A DNA stretch of 64,000 nucleotides, taken from NCBI GenBank assembly GCA_964019695.1, contig CAXHUL010000503.1, positions 248,001 to 312,000 of the forward strand, read 5' to 3'. The stretch is from Loripinus fragilis. Lineage: Eukaryota > Mollusca > Bivalvia > Lucinida > Lucinidae. Position numbers and translations under genes: made by a program. The notes below the pieces were generated by a model that had not been told where the DNA came from, ran no database searches, and worked only from the letters and a program-made list of their open reading frames with translations. Shown here one piece after another: positions 52,440 to 63,300 of the stretch (its first letter is position 1; every line of letters begins with the position of its first letter).

Positions 52440-53060
52440 ATTGGCAGGCTGTCATCTAGTACTACCGGTACTTTCTGCTTCTTCATGCGATGCTGCCTTC
52501 AGCAGAATTCAAAGTGTTGTTAATGTGTTCATTGTCCTGTCTCAAGTTTTCCTTTGCTTAAAGCCTACAGTTCAATGTATAGCCAACAGTTTGACAATCT
52601 TATTGCTTAAAGCCTACAGTTCAATGTATATTCAACAGTTTGACAATCTTATTGCTTAAAGCCTACAGTTCAATGTATATTCAACAGTTTGACAATCTTA
52701 TTGCTTAAAGCCTTCAGTTCAATGTATATTCAACAGTTTGACAATCTTATTCATCTAGTACTACCGGTACAATATGCTTCTTCATGCCTTGCTACCTTCA
52801 GCAGAATTCAGAGTGTTGTTATTGTATTCAATGTCCTATCTCAAGTTGTGATTTTTTTAAGGCCTACAGTTCAATGTATATTTAACAGTTTGACAATCTT
52901 ATTCATCTAGTACTACCGGTACATTATGCTTCTTCATGCCATGCTATCTTCAGCAGAATTCAAAGTGTTGTTAATGTATTCATTGTCCTGTCTCAAGTTT
53001 TCCTTTGCTTAAAGCATACAGTTCAATGTATATTCAACAGTTTGACAATCTTATTGGAAT
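52440..53060 (+). repeat. composite array: 51-bp units inside a 150-300-bp unit
   Basis: CATCTAGTACTACCGGTACW starts units at about 52451, 52752 and 52904. The segment TACAGTTCAATGTATATTCA then ACAGTTTGACAATCTTATTG is further tandemly repeated four times at 51-bp spacing within the first unit (52565-52750) and occurs once in each of the others. It is non-coding despite two ORFs. Confidence 0.88.
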
Positions 53061-53716
53061 TTGTTTTAATCTGTATTAACCATAAATATTCTGATACTAA
53101 AACTCAAGGCTATTTAACTATTTGACTGGGTGTGTAAAGCACATTTACTGATTGGCAGATAGTGGAGACCCTGGTTTAGCCCCATCCACTGTTTGCTCAT
53201 GCATATGTGTCTGAATATCTAGGGGTTAATATGTTATTAACTCATTGATGCTGAAATAATAAATAAAGCTTTATAAAATGCTTTGATGATTGAGTGAATT
53301 TCAATTTTTATGTATCATTTTTTTTATACACTTTTCATCTCAGCTGAGCAGGAAATGCTTAAAGTGAGCTTTTGGGATCAGTGACTGTCCGGTGTCTGTC
53401 ATAGTCTGTCGTTATCCATTGTCATTCGTCATCAACAATTTGTCATTTAACACTACTCCTCCTAAACTACTGGACCATATTTTAATTTAACTTCACAGGT
53501 AAATCCAATTTGACCTGTAGAAAAACATGGCCACTAATGGACATATGATTTATTGCAGCGATGGAAGCTCTAAAAATCTTCTCATCTGATCAAAATCAGA
53601 AATGATTGACAGAAACGGTTACTTGGTGACCTTTTTACAAATATAGCTAATTATATATTTGATCTGCCAGAAAAACATGGCCACTAAAGGGTGTGGCCAG
53701 TATCCCTTATGTACCT
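53061..53716. other. intron 12 part, nothing recognised
   Basis: There is a weak resemblance to 38870-39000 (GGACCATATTTTAATTTAAC, TTGTCATTTAAC-type words), suggesting an old repeat. No gene. Confidence 0.4.
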
Positions 53717-53927
53717 ACAGTGAAACCTGTGTAAAGTGGCCACTCAAAGGAAGACCCAAAAGTATGTTTTCAAGACCGATAATCGTTTAATGCAGGTCAA
53801 AAGCATTGCAGAATGCTTCAAGGAGAGCATTCTGCAATGCTTTCGACCTTCATTAAGCTACCATTTGTCATTAAGAACCTTGTTTTGTCTATTTTTGAGT
53901 GGCTGCTTTACACAGGTTTCACTGTAT
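53717..53927. mobile_element. TA-flanked foldback MITE with CAGTGAAACCTGTGTAAAG ends
   Basis: The left CAGTGAAACCTGTGTAAAGT then GGCCACTCAAA mirrors the right TTTGAGTGGCTGCTTTACAC then AGGTTTCACTG. A central perfect hairpin (AGCATTGCAGAATGCT, then AGCATTCTGCAATGCT) lies at about 53802-53842. TA at both borders suggests the mariner-like group. Confidence 0.9.
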
Positions 53928-54574
53928 ATATGAAACTTAAAACATCTCTGAAACCAATGGCAAGAATTGAAAACAATTTGGCAGAAATGGTCAATAAACA
54001 TAATAATTTGCCCCAAGTAAAAAATATATCAAAGATCTCATAAGGCTTCAAAAATCTTGTTTGCATTTACAGTACTGATTACATGAAATTGGAGCTCATT
54101 TTAATTTTTTATTGCCATATTCTGAAAATGCTATTTTTTATGCATATATATTTCATGAAAATGGGATATAAAATAACAAAAGTGTGCATTTATTTATGAA
54201 AAGTTATAAAAAGTTTTTCAGACCTTTCAATCATCTTCCAAACTGATGCTAAATTGAACATGGTGTGTTTTAACTAATAGAGTATGCAATATTTTCAAAA
54301 TGGTAAAAAAACTTTAGCATTGAATAGAACAGAATAAAACTAGCTGCCTAGCTGGTTTAATCCTAGAATGAACTTGATCGATGTCATAATGTTAATATTT
54401 GATCCCATATATATAGGTACAATGATATTATCTTTGCAGTGGTTCATGAAAAATAACAAACTTTAAAGATAGCATAATGTTTATATTTGATGGCAGATAC
54501 ATGTACAATTATAATATTTGCTGATCATGTCTGAGATAATTCTTTATTTTGTCTATTTTGGTATACATTTACAG
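53928..54574. other. end of intron 12, nothing recognised
   Basis: AT-rich intron leading to the exon 13 acceptor ATACATTTACAG. Confidence 0.4.
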
Positions 54575-54743
54575 GTGGATAGCTTCCACAGTGTTCTACA
54601 TCTATTGTTGAGCATGGTACCACCATCTGCTGAGAGTATGTCACATAGCAGCTCAACAAGTAAAGACAAAGATGGTAATGATGTTAAAAATAAATCAGAT
54701 GAAGATGACAATATTTCAGAGATCCTTCTACACCAGAAGGATA
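54575..54743 (+). CDS. DLEC1: DLEC1 exon 13
   Basis: In phase 0 it encodes VDSFHSVLHLLLSMVPPSAE and a charged, Ser-rich linker SSSTSKDKDGNDVKNKSDED then ISEILLHQKD. Vertebrate DLEC1 has LRDFHSVLQMVLEEVPEP at this point. It leaves in phase 1 (GGATA|GTAAGT), which fits the exon 14 copies beginning TGGCACC (codon ATG then GCACCA). Exon 12 leaves in phase 2, so the join 12-13 is out of frame as sequenced. Confidence 0.86.
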
Positions 54744-55102
54744 GTAAGTGCACATTTTAATCTGTATTTATAGGGGTGGAGTGCCAGCGGACCTCAAGAA
54801 GCATTTACATGAGTTTCATCAGAAAGAATACCTAGCCTGATCAATAAAAAACAATACTTTACACCATAGTAATATAGCAAGCTTACTACAGTGGAATCTT
54901 GTGAAGTTTTACCTTGCTAGAGGCAACTTTTGACCCTCACCTGCTGATGTTGACAAACATTTTGGACCAAAAAAGACCAGGCAAAATTTCATTAGGGTCT
55001 GCACTGTTTGCTTGGATAAAAACCATCTTCACGGACAGAAATATTCAGAAATTTTGACCTGTTACCCCTTAAAAATACAAAATGAATGTTCCCAATCTAA
55101 TT
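54744..55102. other. start of intron 13, nothing recognised
   Basis: A foldback scrap near 54905-55010 (AGAGGCAACTTTTGACCCTC, GACCAGGCAAAATTTCATTA) may be an old copy of the GATCAGACTG family. No gene. Confidence 0.4.
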
Positions 55103-56159
55103 TTAGCCCCACTTTGAAAAAGTGGGGGCTATATTTTTTGCCCCGCGTTGAAAAGGTGGGGGCTATATTGGATTTGGGTTGTCTGTCATTCCGTCATTCT
55201 GTCCCTCCATCATAATTTGGTTTCCCCTCAATGTCTTGAGAACAGTTTTAGAGAGTTTGAGAAAATTTTGTATGTGCATTGATATTGACATGATCTAGAT
55301 TGGGATTGTTACACAACATTTGTCAGACATCTGTACTAGAGTTATGGCCCTTGATTTACGCCTAAATTCCGTTTCTGCTCAATATCTTGAGAACAAATTG
55401 ACAGATTTCACTAACTTTTATCTATGCATTCATATTGACAAGATATAGCTTTGGATTGTTACACATCATTTTTGGCCAATTTGTACCTGAGTTATGGCCC
55501 TTGATTTATTCGAAAATATTGTTTCCGCCCAATATCTTGAGAACAACTTGACAGATAAGTTTTATATATGCATTCATATTGACAAGATATAGCTTGGGAT
55601 TCTAACACATCAGTTTCGTCAATTTGTACCAGAGTTATGGGCCTTGAATTAGGCCAAAATTTCATTTCCTCTCAATATCTCAAGACAAAATGGACAGATT
55701 TTCACCAAATTTTAAATATGCATTCATATTGACAAGATCTAGCTTGGGATTGTTATACATCATTTTGACCAATTTGTACCAGAGTTATGACCCTTCGTTT
55801 ACGCCAAATTTTCGCTTCTGCTCAATATCTGGAGAACAAACTGACTGATTTTCACCAAATTGTATATATGCATTCATATTAACACGATCTAGCTTGGGAT
55901 TGATGGATGTCATTTTTCACTTATTTGTACCAGAGTTATGGCCCTTGATGTTTGCCAAAATTTTGTTTCCGTTCAATATCTTGAGAACAAATGGACAGAA
56001 TTTCACCAAATTTTATATATGCATTTATATTGACAAGATCTACTTTGGGATTGTTACACATCATTTTTTGCACATTTGTACCAGAGTTATGGCCCTTGAT
56101 TTACGCCAAAATTGTGTTACCGCTCATTATTTTGAGAACAAATTGATAGAATTTCACCG

Positions 56160-56712
56160 AAGGGGTACGTGCATGAAAACTGAAAGTTGCTTTTCAACAA
56201 TTTCATCTTATTGGTTTGTTACAAGAATAGTCCAAGTGTAAAATTCTGGCATTTATTTTACTTTTATTGGTTGAAATGGTAACCCAAATGGCCGACAAAA
56301 TAGGCTTAAAATAGAGAAATTGCCATTTTAGGCCAAATTTGAGGTGTTTGGAGACCAATTTTTTAAGAATAAGACATCAGCACAAGCAAATAACCCAAAA
56401 AACCTTTTAGTATATTGTGTGCCGTGATAATTCTCACCATCTGTTAAAATATGTTTTTGGTATTTGCTTGTGCTCTATATTAATTCCTCTGTTACATGCC
56501 TCAAGTTTGCTCCAAAATGGTCATTTTCCTATTTTCAGCCTATTTTGGCGGTCATTTTTATTACCATAGCAGCTGTAAAAGTCAAATCAATACCACCCCT
56601 TTACAGTTTGACTATTGTTCTTATAAACTAATAAGAAGAAACTTGTGAAGAGCAACTTTTATTTTTTGACCTCATAGGGGGGCCAAAATAGCCTCTTAAT
56701 GCACTACCCCTT
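56160..56712. mobile_element. 550-bp foldback element with AAGGGGTACGTGCAT ends
   Basis: The left AAGGGGTACGTGCATGAAAA mirrors the right AATGCACTACCCCTT. Inside, GTTGCTTTTCAACAATTTCA then TCTTATTGGTTTGTTACAAG is mirrored by TTATAAACTAATAAGAAGAA then ACTTGTGAAGAGCAAC. It splits a repeat unit of element W at TTTCACC|TTTTATATATGCATTC. Confidence 0.8.
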
Positions 56713-56766
56713 TTATATATGCATTCAAATTGTCAAGATCTTTGTTGGGATTGTTACACGTCATTT

Positions 56767-57795
56767 TTATACCCCCCGCAAACTTTTTTTGTAGGGGGTA
56801 TACTGTTTTCACGTTGTCCGTGCGTCCGTCCGTCCGTCCGTAACGCTTTGTTTCCTTAATATCTTGAAGAGTCATTGCTGGATTTTCATTAAACCTTGCA
56901 AACATGTTCATATATGCAAGACAAATTTTTTAGACAAAAAAGTAAGGGCTAGGGGCCAATTCTATCAGAGTTATTTCCCTTTGTAGTTCTAAATGGCTTT
57001 TAATATAGGGTTTTATGCTTATGGATTTTCATTAAACCTTGCAAACATGTTCATATATGTAAGACAAATTTTTTAGACAAAAAAAAGTAAGGGCTAGGGG
57101 CCAATTCTATCAGAGTTATTTCCCTTTGTAGTTCTAAATGGCTTTTAATATAGGGTTTTATGCTTATGCTATTATAGGCCATACATGGGCCGATCAACTC
57201 CTACCACAGCTTTTGATGGAACAATTTGATACTTTTCCTATACAATGTAGAAACATTGAACATATGCATGAAGGAGTTTGGTTCAGAAAAAATAATTTTT
57301 AGCAAAATGACAGCTGTGAGAACTTAGACAATTTTTCCTTACTAACGTGTTTGTATATGCATAGATGGTGCCTTCATGGGCCGATCAACTCCTACCACAG
57401 CTTTTGATGGAACAATTTGATACTTTTCCTATACAATTTAGACACATTGAACATATGCATTAAGGAGTTTGGTTCACAAAAAATAATTTTTGACAAAATG
57501 ACAGCTGTAAGAACTTAGACAATTTTTCCCTACTAATGTGTTTGTATATGCATAGATGGTGCCTTCATGGGCCAATCAACTCCTACCACAGCTTTTAATG
57601 GAGCAATTTGATACTTTGCCGATACAATGTAGACACATTGAACATATGCATGAAGGAGTGCTATGATTTTTGATTGCACAGATTATACTGAAATCTTCTT
57701 TTCAAAACTAAAGTCTGCTGGTTTGAACTATAACTTGACAAGTTTTTTCTCTGACTCTTACTGTGCGGGGGGTATCTAATAAGCATTGCTTATTG
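56767..57795 (+). mobile_element. Element X: TATACCCCCCGC head, (GTCC)n, internal tandem repeats
   Basis: The head TATACCCCCCGCAAACTTTT then TTTGTAGGGGGTATA, then GTCCGTGCGTCCGTCCGTCC. Two units of about 130 bp (56878-57130; GCAAACATGTTCATATATG, GGGCTAGGGGCCAATTCTAT) and three of about 180 bp (57180-57650; GGGCCGATCAACTCCTACCA). It ends with CTGTGCGGGGGGTATCTAAT and a small hairpin AATAAGCATTGCTTATT. Confidence 0.8.
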
Positions 57796-57796
57796 A

Positions 57797-59205
57797 CTTT
57801 TTATACCCCCGGTACGAAGTATATAGGGGGTATATAGTTTTTGCCTTTTCTGTAATTATGTTTGTTTGTCTGTTTGTCTGTCTGTCTGTAAACTTTTTTT
57901 TCTGTCAAAGATTTCTCAGCAACTACTTGACTTAGGGCTCTGAAATTTGGTACAAAGCTTGATAGTGATGAGTTGTATTGTGTAACAAAAAAACGTCCAC
58001 ATATTGCTTATCAGTCCCTTTATTTGTTCATTTTTCTTTCTCCAATGAAAATTTCAGTCACAGATTTCTCAGCTCCTATTGGAGCCAGTGATTTCAAATT
58101 TTGTATGCACCTTCTGGTAGGCAAAGTGTATTGTGTAAACGAAAATAAAGATGCTAATCTTTATTTTGCCTTCTTTTTTCAATTTTTTATTTTTCCTTCT
58201 GTCGCTCTTATATAATACATATGGACATTTTTTCTGTCAAAGATTTCTCAGCAACTACTTGACTTATGATTCTGAAATTTGGTACAAAGCTTGATAGTGA
58301 TGAGTTGTATTGTGTAACAAAAAATTAGCCACACATTCCTTATCAGTCCCTTTATTTGTTCATTTTTCTTTCTCTCCAATGAAAATTTCTTTCACAGATT
58401 TCTCAGCTCCTATTGGAGCCAGTGTTTTCAAATTTTGTGTACACTTTCAGGTAGGCTAAGTGTACTGTGTAAATGAAAAATAAGATGCTAATCCTCATTT
58501 TGCCTTCTTTTTTCAATTTTTCATTTTTTCCTTCTGTCGCTTTATATAATACATATGGACATTTTTTTTGTCAAAGATTTCTCAGCAACTACTTGACTAA
58601 GGATTCTGAAATTTGGTACAAAGCTTGATAGTGATGAGTTGTATTGTGTAACAAAAAACAGCCACATATAGCATATCAGTCCCTTTATTTGTTCATTTTT
58701 CTTTCTCTCCAATGAAGATTTCTTTCACAGATTTCTTGGCTCCTATTGGAGCCAGTGTTTTCAAATTTTGTTTATGCCTTCAGGTAGGCTAAGTGTATTG
58801 TGTAAATGAAAATAAAGATGCTAAAACTCATTTTGCCTTCTTTTTCAATTTTTCCTTCTGTCACTCCTTTATAATACATATGGGACATTTTTCGTCGGTT
58901 TTCTCAGCAACTACTTGATTTAGGATTATGAAATTTTGTGTACACCTTCAGGTAGGCAAAGTGTATTGTGTAAATGAAAATTAAGATGCTTATCCTCATT
59001 TTGCCTCCTTTTTTCAAATTTTCAATTTTTCCTTCTGTCACTCATATATAACACATAGGGACATTTTTCATCAAAGTTTTCTCAGAAACTACTTGATTAA
59101 GGATTATGAAATCTTTAACAATTTTGTCTTTTCTCTGAAAGAGTTACAACCTTTGATGGCTACTGCCGGGTGTATGTGAGCTTTGCTCACTTCTTGCTAT
59201 ATTTT
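57797..59205 (+). mobile_element. Element Y: TATACCCCCGGTACG head, (GTCT)n, 340-bp tandem repeats
   Basis: The head TATACCCCCGGTACGAAGTA then TATAGGGGGTATATAG, then TTGTCTGTTTGTCTGTCTGT. About four units of roughly 340 bp carry GTCAAAGATTTCTCAGCAAC, AAATTTGGTACAAAGCTTGA and GATGAGTTGTATTGTGTAAC. It ends CCGGGTGTATGTGAGCTTTG then CTCACTTCTTGCT with a terminal hairpin. It follows element X head to tail. Confidence 0.8.
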
Positions 59206-59814
59206 CATTTGCACTTTTTTTTGCAGAGTTATGGCCCTCGATTTATGCCAAAATTTCGTTTCCGCTGAATATCTTGAGAATAAATGGACAGAATTTCACC
59301 AAAGTTAATATATATGCATTCATATCAAGATCTACATTTGGATTGTTACACATCATTTTTCACTCATTTGTACCAGAGTTATGGCCCTTGATTTACACCA
59401 AAATTTTGTTTCTGCTCAATATCTTGATAACAAATGGACAGAATTTCCCCAAAGTTAATATATGCATTCATATTGACATGATCTACGTTTAAATGTTACA
59501 CATCATTTTTTGCACATTTGTACCAGAGTTATGGGCCTTGATTTACGCAAAAAAAATTTGTTTCCGCTCAATTTCTTGAGAACAAATGGACAAATTTTGA
59601 CCAAACTTTGTATAACTATTTAAAGTGACAAAATCTACATTGGGATTGTTAGTTGTCATTTTTTGCAAGTTATGGCCCTTGATTGATGTCAGAATTACAT
59701 TACCACTCAATATCCTGAGAAACTCTGGTCTTTTACTGCAAAGCACTGCAGCAGAGCTATAGTCAGATTCTCTGACAATTCTAGTTGTATCAACCTGTAT
59801 GACAGGCCCCCAGA

Positions 59815-59965
59815 TAAGAGTGTGTAACTGAAAATTATTTTTCTTATTTCTCAACCAAAACATATGTTGGGGGTACTCAAAAGAACTGTCTCGATGATAT
59901 GGTTGTTTTGAGCACCCAACACACACGTTTAAACTGATGGATAAGAAAATAGTTGCAATTTTACA
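59815..59965. mobile_element. GGTGCTCAAAAGAAC hairpin MITE
   Basis: AAGAGTGTGTAACTGAAAAT, CAACCAAAACATATGTTGGG, GGTACTCAAAAGAACTGTCT, then GGTTGTTTTGAGCACCCAAC and AAAATAGTTGCAATTTTACAC. One of the better preserved copies: outer arms and inner hairpin are both visible. Confidence 0.8.
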
Positions 59966-60159
59966 CTAAAAAAATTTGCTTAACTGGCCCTATGTTTTGA
60001 GATGTTCCATCAGAATAGAAAGAGTTAAAAAGTATTTTGTTATAAATTTTATTTTCCAATGGTGATAGTCAAAAATATCACCACAGAATACAATTTTCTG
60101 TTGATGCCAAGAGGTTCTCATTCATTAGTCAGTTGAGATTTCTTTGTCTCATAATTAGC

Positions 60160-60370
60160 AGTGCAGTTGCTTAGCAGTAGAGTGCTTGACTCAAAACAGT
60201 GGGGCCGCTGGTTCAAACCTCTCCGGTGTCACTGCCTCGTGTCCTTGAGCAAGACACATAAATCCTAGCTAACTACTGGTTCAACCCAGGAATACCTGTC
60301 CCTACATAACTGAAAGATTGTTGATGGGACGCAAAGATTCAAATCAAACAAAATCAAACAAATTTATCCC
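60160..60370 (+). mobile_element. SINE of the second family
   Basis: The head GCAGTGCAGTTGCTTAGCAG then TAGAGTGCTTGACTC, B box GCTGGTTCAAACCTC, body TGTGTCCTTGAGCAAGACAC, tail ATTGTTGATGGGACGCAAAG. It abuts the first unit of array 3. Confidence 0.75.
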
Positions 60371-63300
60371 ATATTTCAGTGGCACCATTTGTTGATATGA
60401 CAGCTCTTGAGATTGAGGTGAAAGGGGAGAGCACTCCACTCAATGTAGTTCTCCACCCCTATGCTACACATTAGTCAGTTGAGATTTCTTTATCCCATAT
60501 TTCAGTGGCACCATTTGTTGATATGACAGCTCTTGAGATTGAGGTAAAGGGGAGAGCACTCCACTCAATGTAGTTCTCCATCCCTATGCTACACATTAAT
60601 GAGTTGAGATTTTCTTTATCCCATATTTCAGTGTCACCATTTGTAGATGTGACAGCTCTTGAGATTGAGGTGAAAGGGGAGAGCACTCCACTTAATGTAG
60701 TTGTCCACCCCTATGCTACACATTAGTCAGTTGAGATTTCTTTATCCCATATTTCAGTGACACCATTTGTAGATGTGACAGCTCTTGAGATTGAGGTGAA
60801 AGGGGAGAGCACTCCACTTAATGTAGTTCTTCACCCCTATGCTACACATTAGTCAGTCGAGATTTCTTTATCCCATATTTCAGTGGCACCATTTGTTGAT
60901 GTGACAGCTCTTGAGATTGAGGTGAAAAGGGAGAGCACTCCACTTAATGTGGTTCTCCACCCCTATGCTATACATTAGTCAGTTGAGATTTTTTTACCCC
61001 ATATTTCAGTGGCACCATTTGTTGATGTGACAGCTCTTGAGATTGAGGTGAAAGGGGAGAGCACTCCACTTAATGTAGTTCTTCACCCCAATGCTCACAT
61101 TAGTCATTTGAGATTTCTTTATCCAATATTTCAGTGGCACCATTTGTTGATGTGACAGCTCTTGAGATTGAGGTGAAAGGCGAGAGCACTCCACTTAATG
61201 AAGTTCTCCACCCCTATGCTACACATTAGTCATTTGAGATTTCTTTATCCAATATTTCAGTGGCACCATTTGTTGATGTGACAGCTCTTGAGATTGAGGT
61301 GAAAGGGGAGAGCTCTCCACTTAATGTAGTTTTCCATCCCTATGCTACACATGTATTAGTCAGTTGAGAATTCTTTATCCCATATTTCAGTGGCACCATT
61401 TTTTGATGTGACAGCTCTTGAGAATGAGGTGAAAGGGGAGAGCACTCCACTTAATGTAGTTCTTCACCCCTATGCTCACATTAGTCAGTTGAGATTTCTT
61501 TATCCCATATTTCAGTGTCACCATTTGTAGATGTGACAGCTCTTGAGATTGAGGTGAAAGGGGAGAGCACTCCACTGAATGTGGTTCTTCATCCCTATGC
61601 TATACATTAGTCAGTTGAGATTTTTTTTACCCCATATTTCAGTGTCACCATTTGTTGATGTGACAGCTCTTGAGATTGAGGTGAAAGGGGAGAGCACTCC
61701 ACTTAATGTAGTTCTTCACCCCAATGCTCACATTAGTCATTTGAGATTTCTTTATCCAATATTTCAGTGGCACCATTTGTTGATGTGACAGCTCTTGAGA
61801 TTGAGGTGAAAGGCGAGAGCACTCCACTTAATGTAGTTCTCCACCCCTATGCTACACATTAGTCAGTTGAGATTTCTTTATCCCATATTTCAGTGGCACC
61901 ATTTGTTGATGTGACAGCTCTTGAGATTGAGATGAAAGGGGAGAGCACTCCACTTAATGAAGTTCTCCACCGCAATGCTACACATTAGTCAGTTGAGATT
62001 TCTTTATCCCATATTTCAGTGGCACCATTTGTTGATGAGACAGCTCTTGAGATTAAGGTGAAAGGGGAGAGCACTCCACTTAATGTGGTTCTTCACCCCT
62101 ATGCTACACATTAGTCAGTTGAGATTTCTTTATCCCATATTTCAGTGTCACCATTTGTAGATGTGACAGCTCTTGAGATTGAGGTGAAAGGGGAGAGCAC
62201 TCGACTTAATGTTGTTCTCCACCCCTATGCTACACATTAGTCAGTTGAGATTTCTTTATCCAATATTTCAGTGGCACCATTTGTTGATGTGACAGCTCTT
62301 GAGATTGAGGTGAAAGGGGAGAGCACTCCACTTAATGTGGTTCTCCACCCCTATGCTACATATTAATCAGTTGAGATTTCTTTATCCCATATTTCAGTGG
62401 CACCATTTGTTGATGTGACAGCTCTTGAGATTGAGATGAAAGGGGAGAGCACTCCACTTAATGAAGTTCTCCACCGCAATGCTACACATTAGTCAGTTGA
62501 GATTTCTTTATCCCATATTTCAGTGGCACCATTTGTTGATGAGACAGCTCCTGAGATTAAGGTGAAAGGGGAGAGCACTCCACTTAATGTGGTTCTTCAC
62601 CCCTATGCTACACATTAGTCAATTGAGATTTCTTTATCCAATATTTCAGTGGCACCATTTGTTGATGTGACAGCTCTTGAGATTGAGGTGAAAGGGGAGA
62701 GCTCTCCACTTAATGTAGTTTTCCATCCCTATGCTACACATGTATTAGTCATTTGAGATTTCTTTATCCAATATTTCAGTGGCACCATTTGTTGATGTGA
62801 CAGCTCTTGAGATTGAGGTGAAAGGCGAGAGCACTCCACTTAATGTAGTTCTCCACCCCTATGCTACACATTAGTCAGTTGAGATTTCTTTATCCCATAT
62901 TTCAGTGGCACCATTTGTTGATGTGACAGCTCTTGAGATTGAGATGAAAGGGGAGAGCACTCCACTTAATGAAGTTCTCCATCGCAATGCTACACATTAG
63001 TCAGTTGAGATTTCTTTATCCCATATTTCAGTGGCACCATTTGTTGATGAGACAGCTCTTGAGATTAAGGTGAAAGGGGAGAGCACTCCACTTAATGTGG
63101 TTCTTCACCCCTATGCTACACATTAGTCAGTTGAGATTTCTTTATCCCATATTTCAGTGTCATCATTTGTAGATGTGACAGCTCTTGAGATTGAGGTGAA
63201 AGGGGAGAGCACTCGACTTAATGTTGTTCTCCACCCCTATGCTACACATAAGTCAGTTGAGATTTCTTTATCCAATATTTCAGTGGCACCATTTGTTGAT

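Larger units (their letters stand above)
55103..59770 (+). mobile_element. Element W: GCCCCACTTTGAAAAAGTGGGGGC head, 120-130-bp tandem repeats, interrupted by three insertions
   Basis: The head AGCCCCACTTTGAAAAAGTG then GGGGCTATA is a strong hairpin, followed by GTCTGTCATTCCGTCATTCT. About seven units to 56160 and about four from 59217 contain GAGTTATGGCCCTTGATTTA, CTCAATATCTTGAGAACAAA and CATTCATATTGACAAGATCT. The array is cut by a foldback (56160-56712) and by elements X and Y (56767-59205); the text resumes in register. No coding capacity. Confidence 0.82.
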
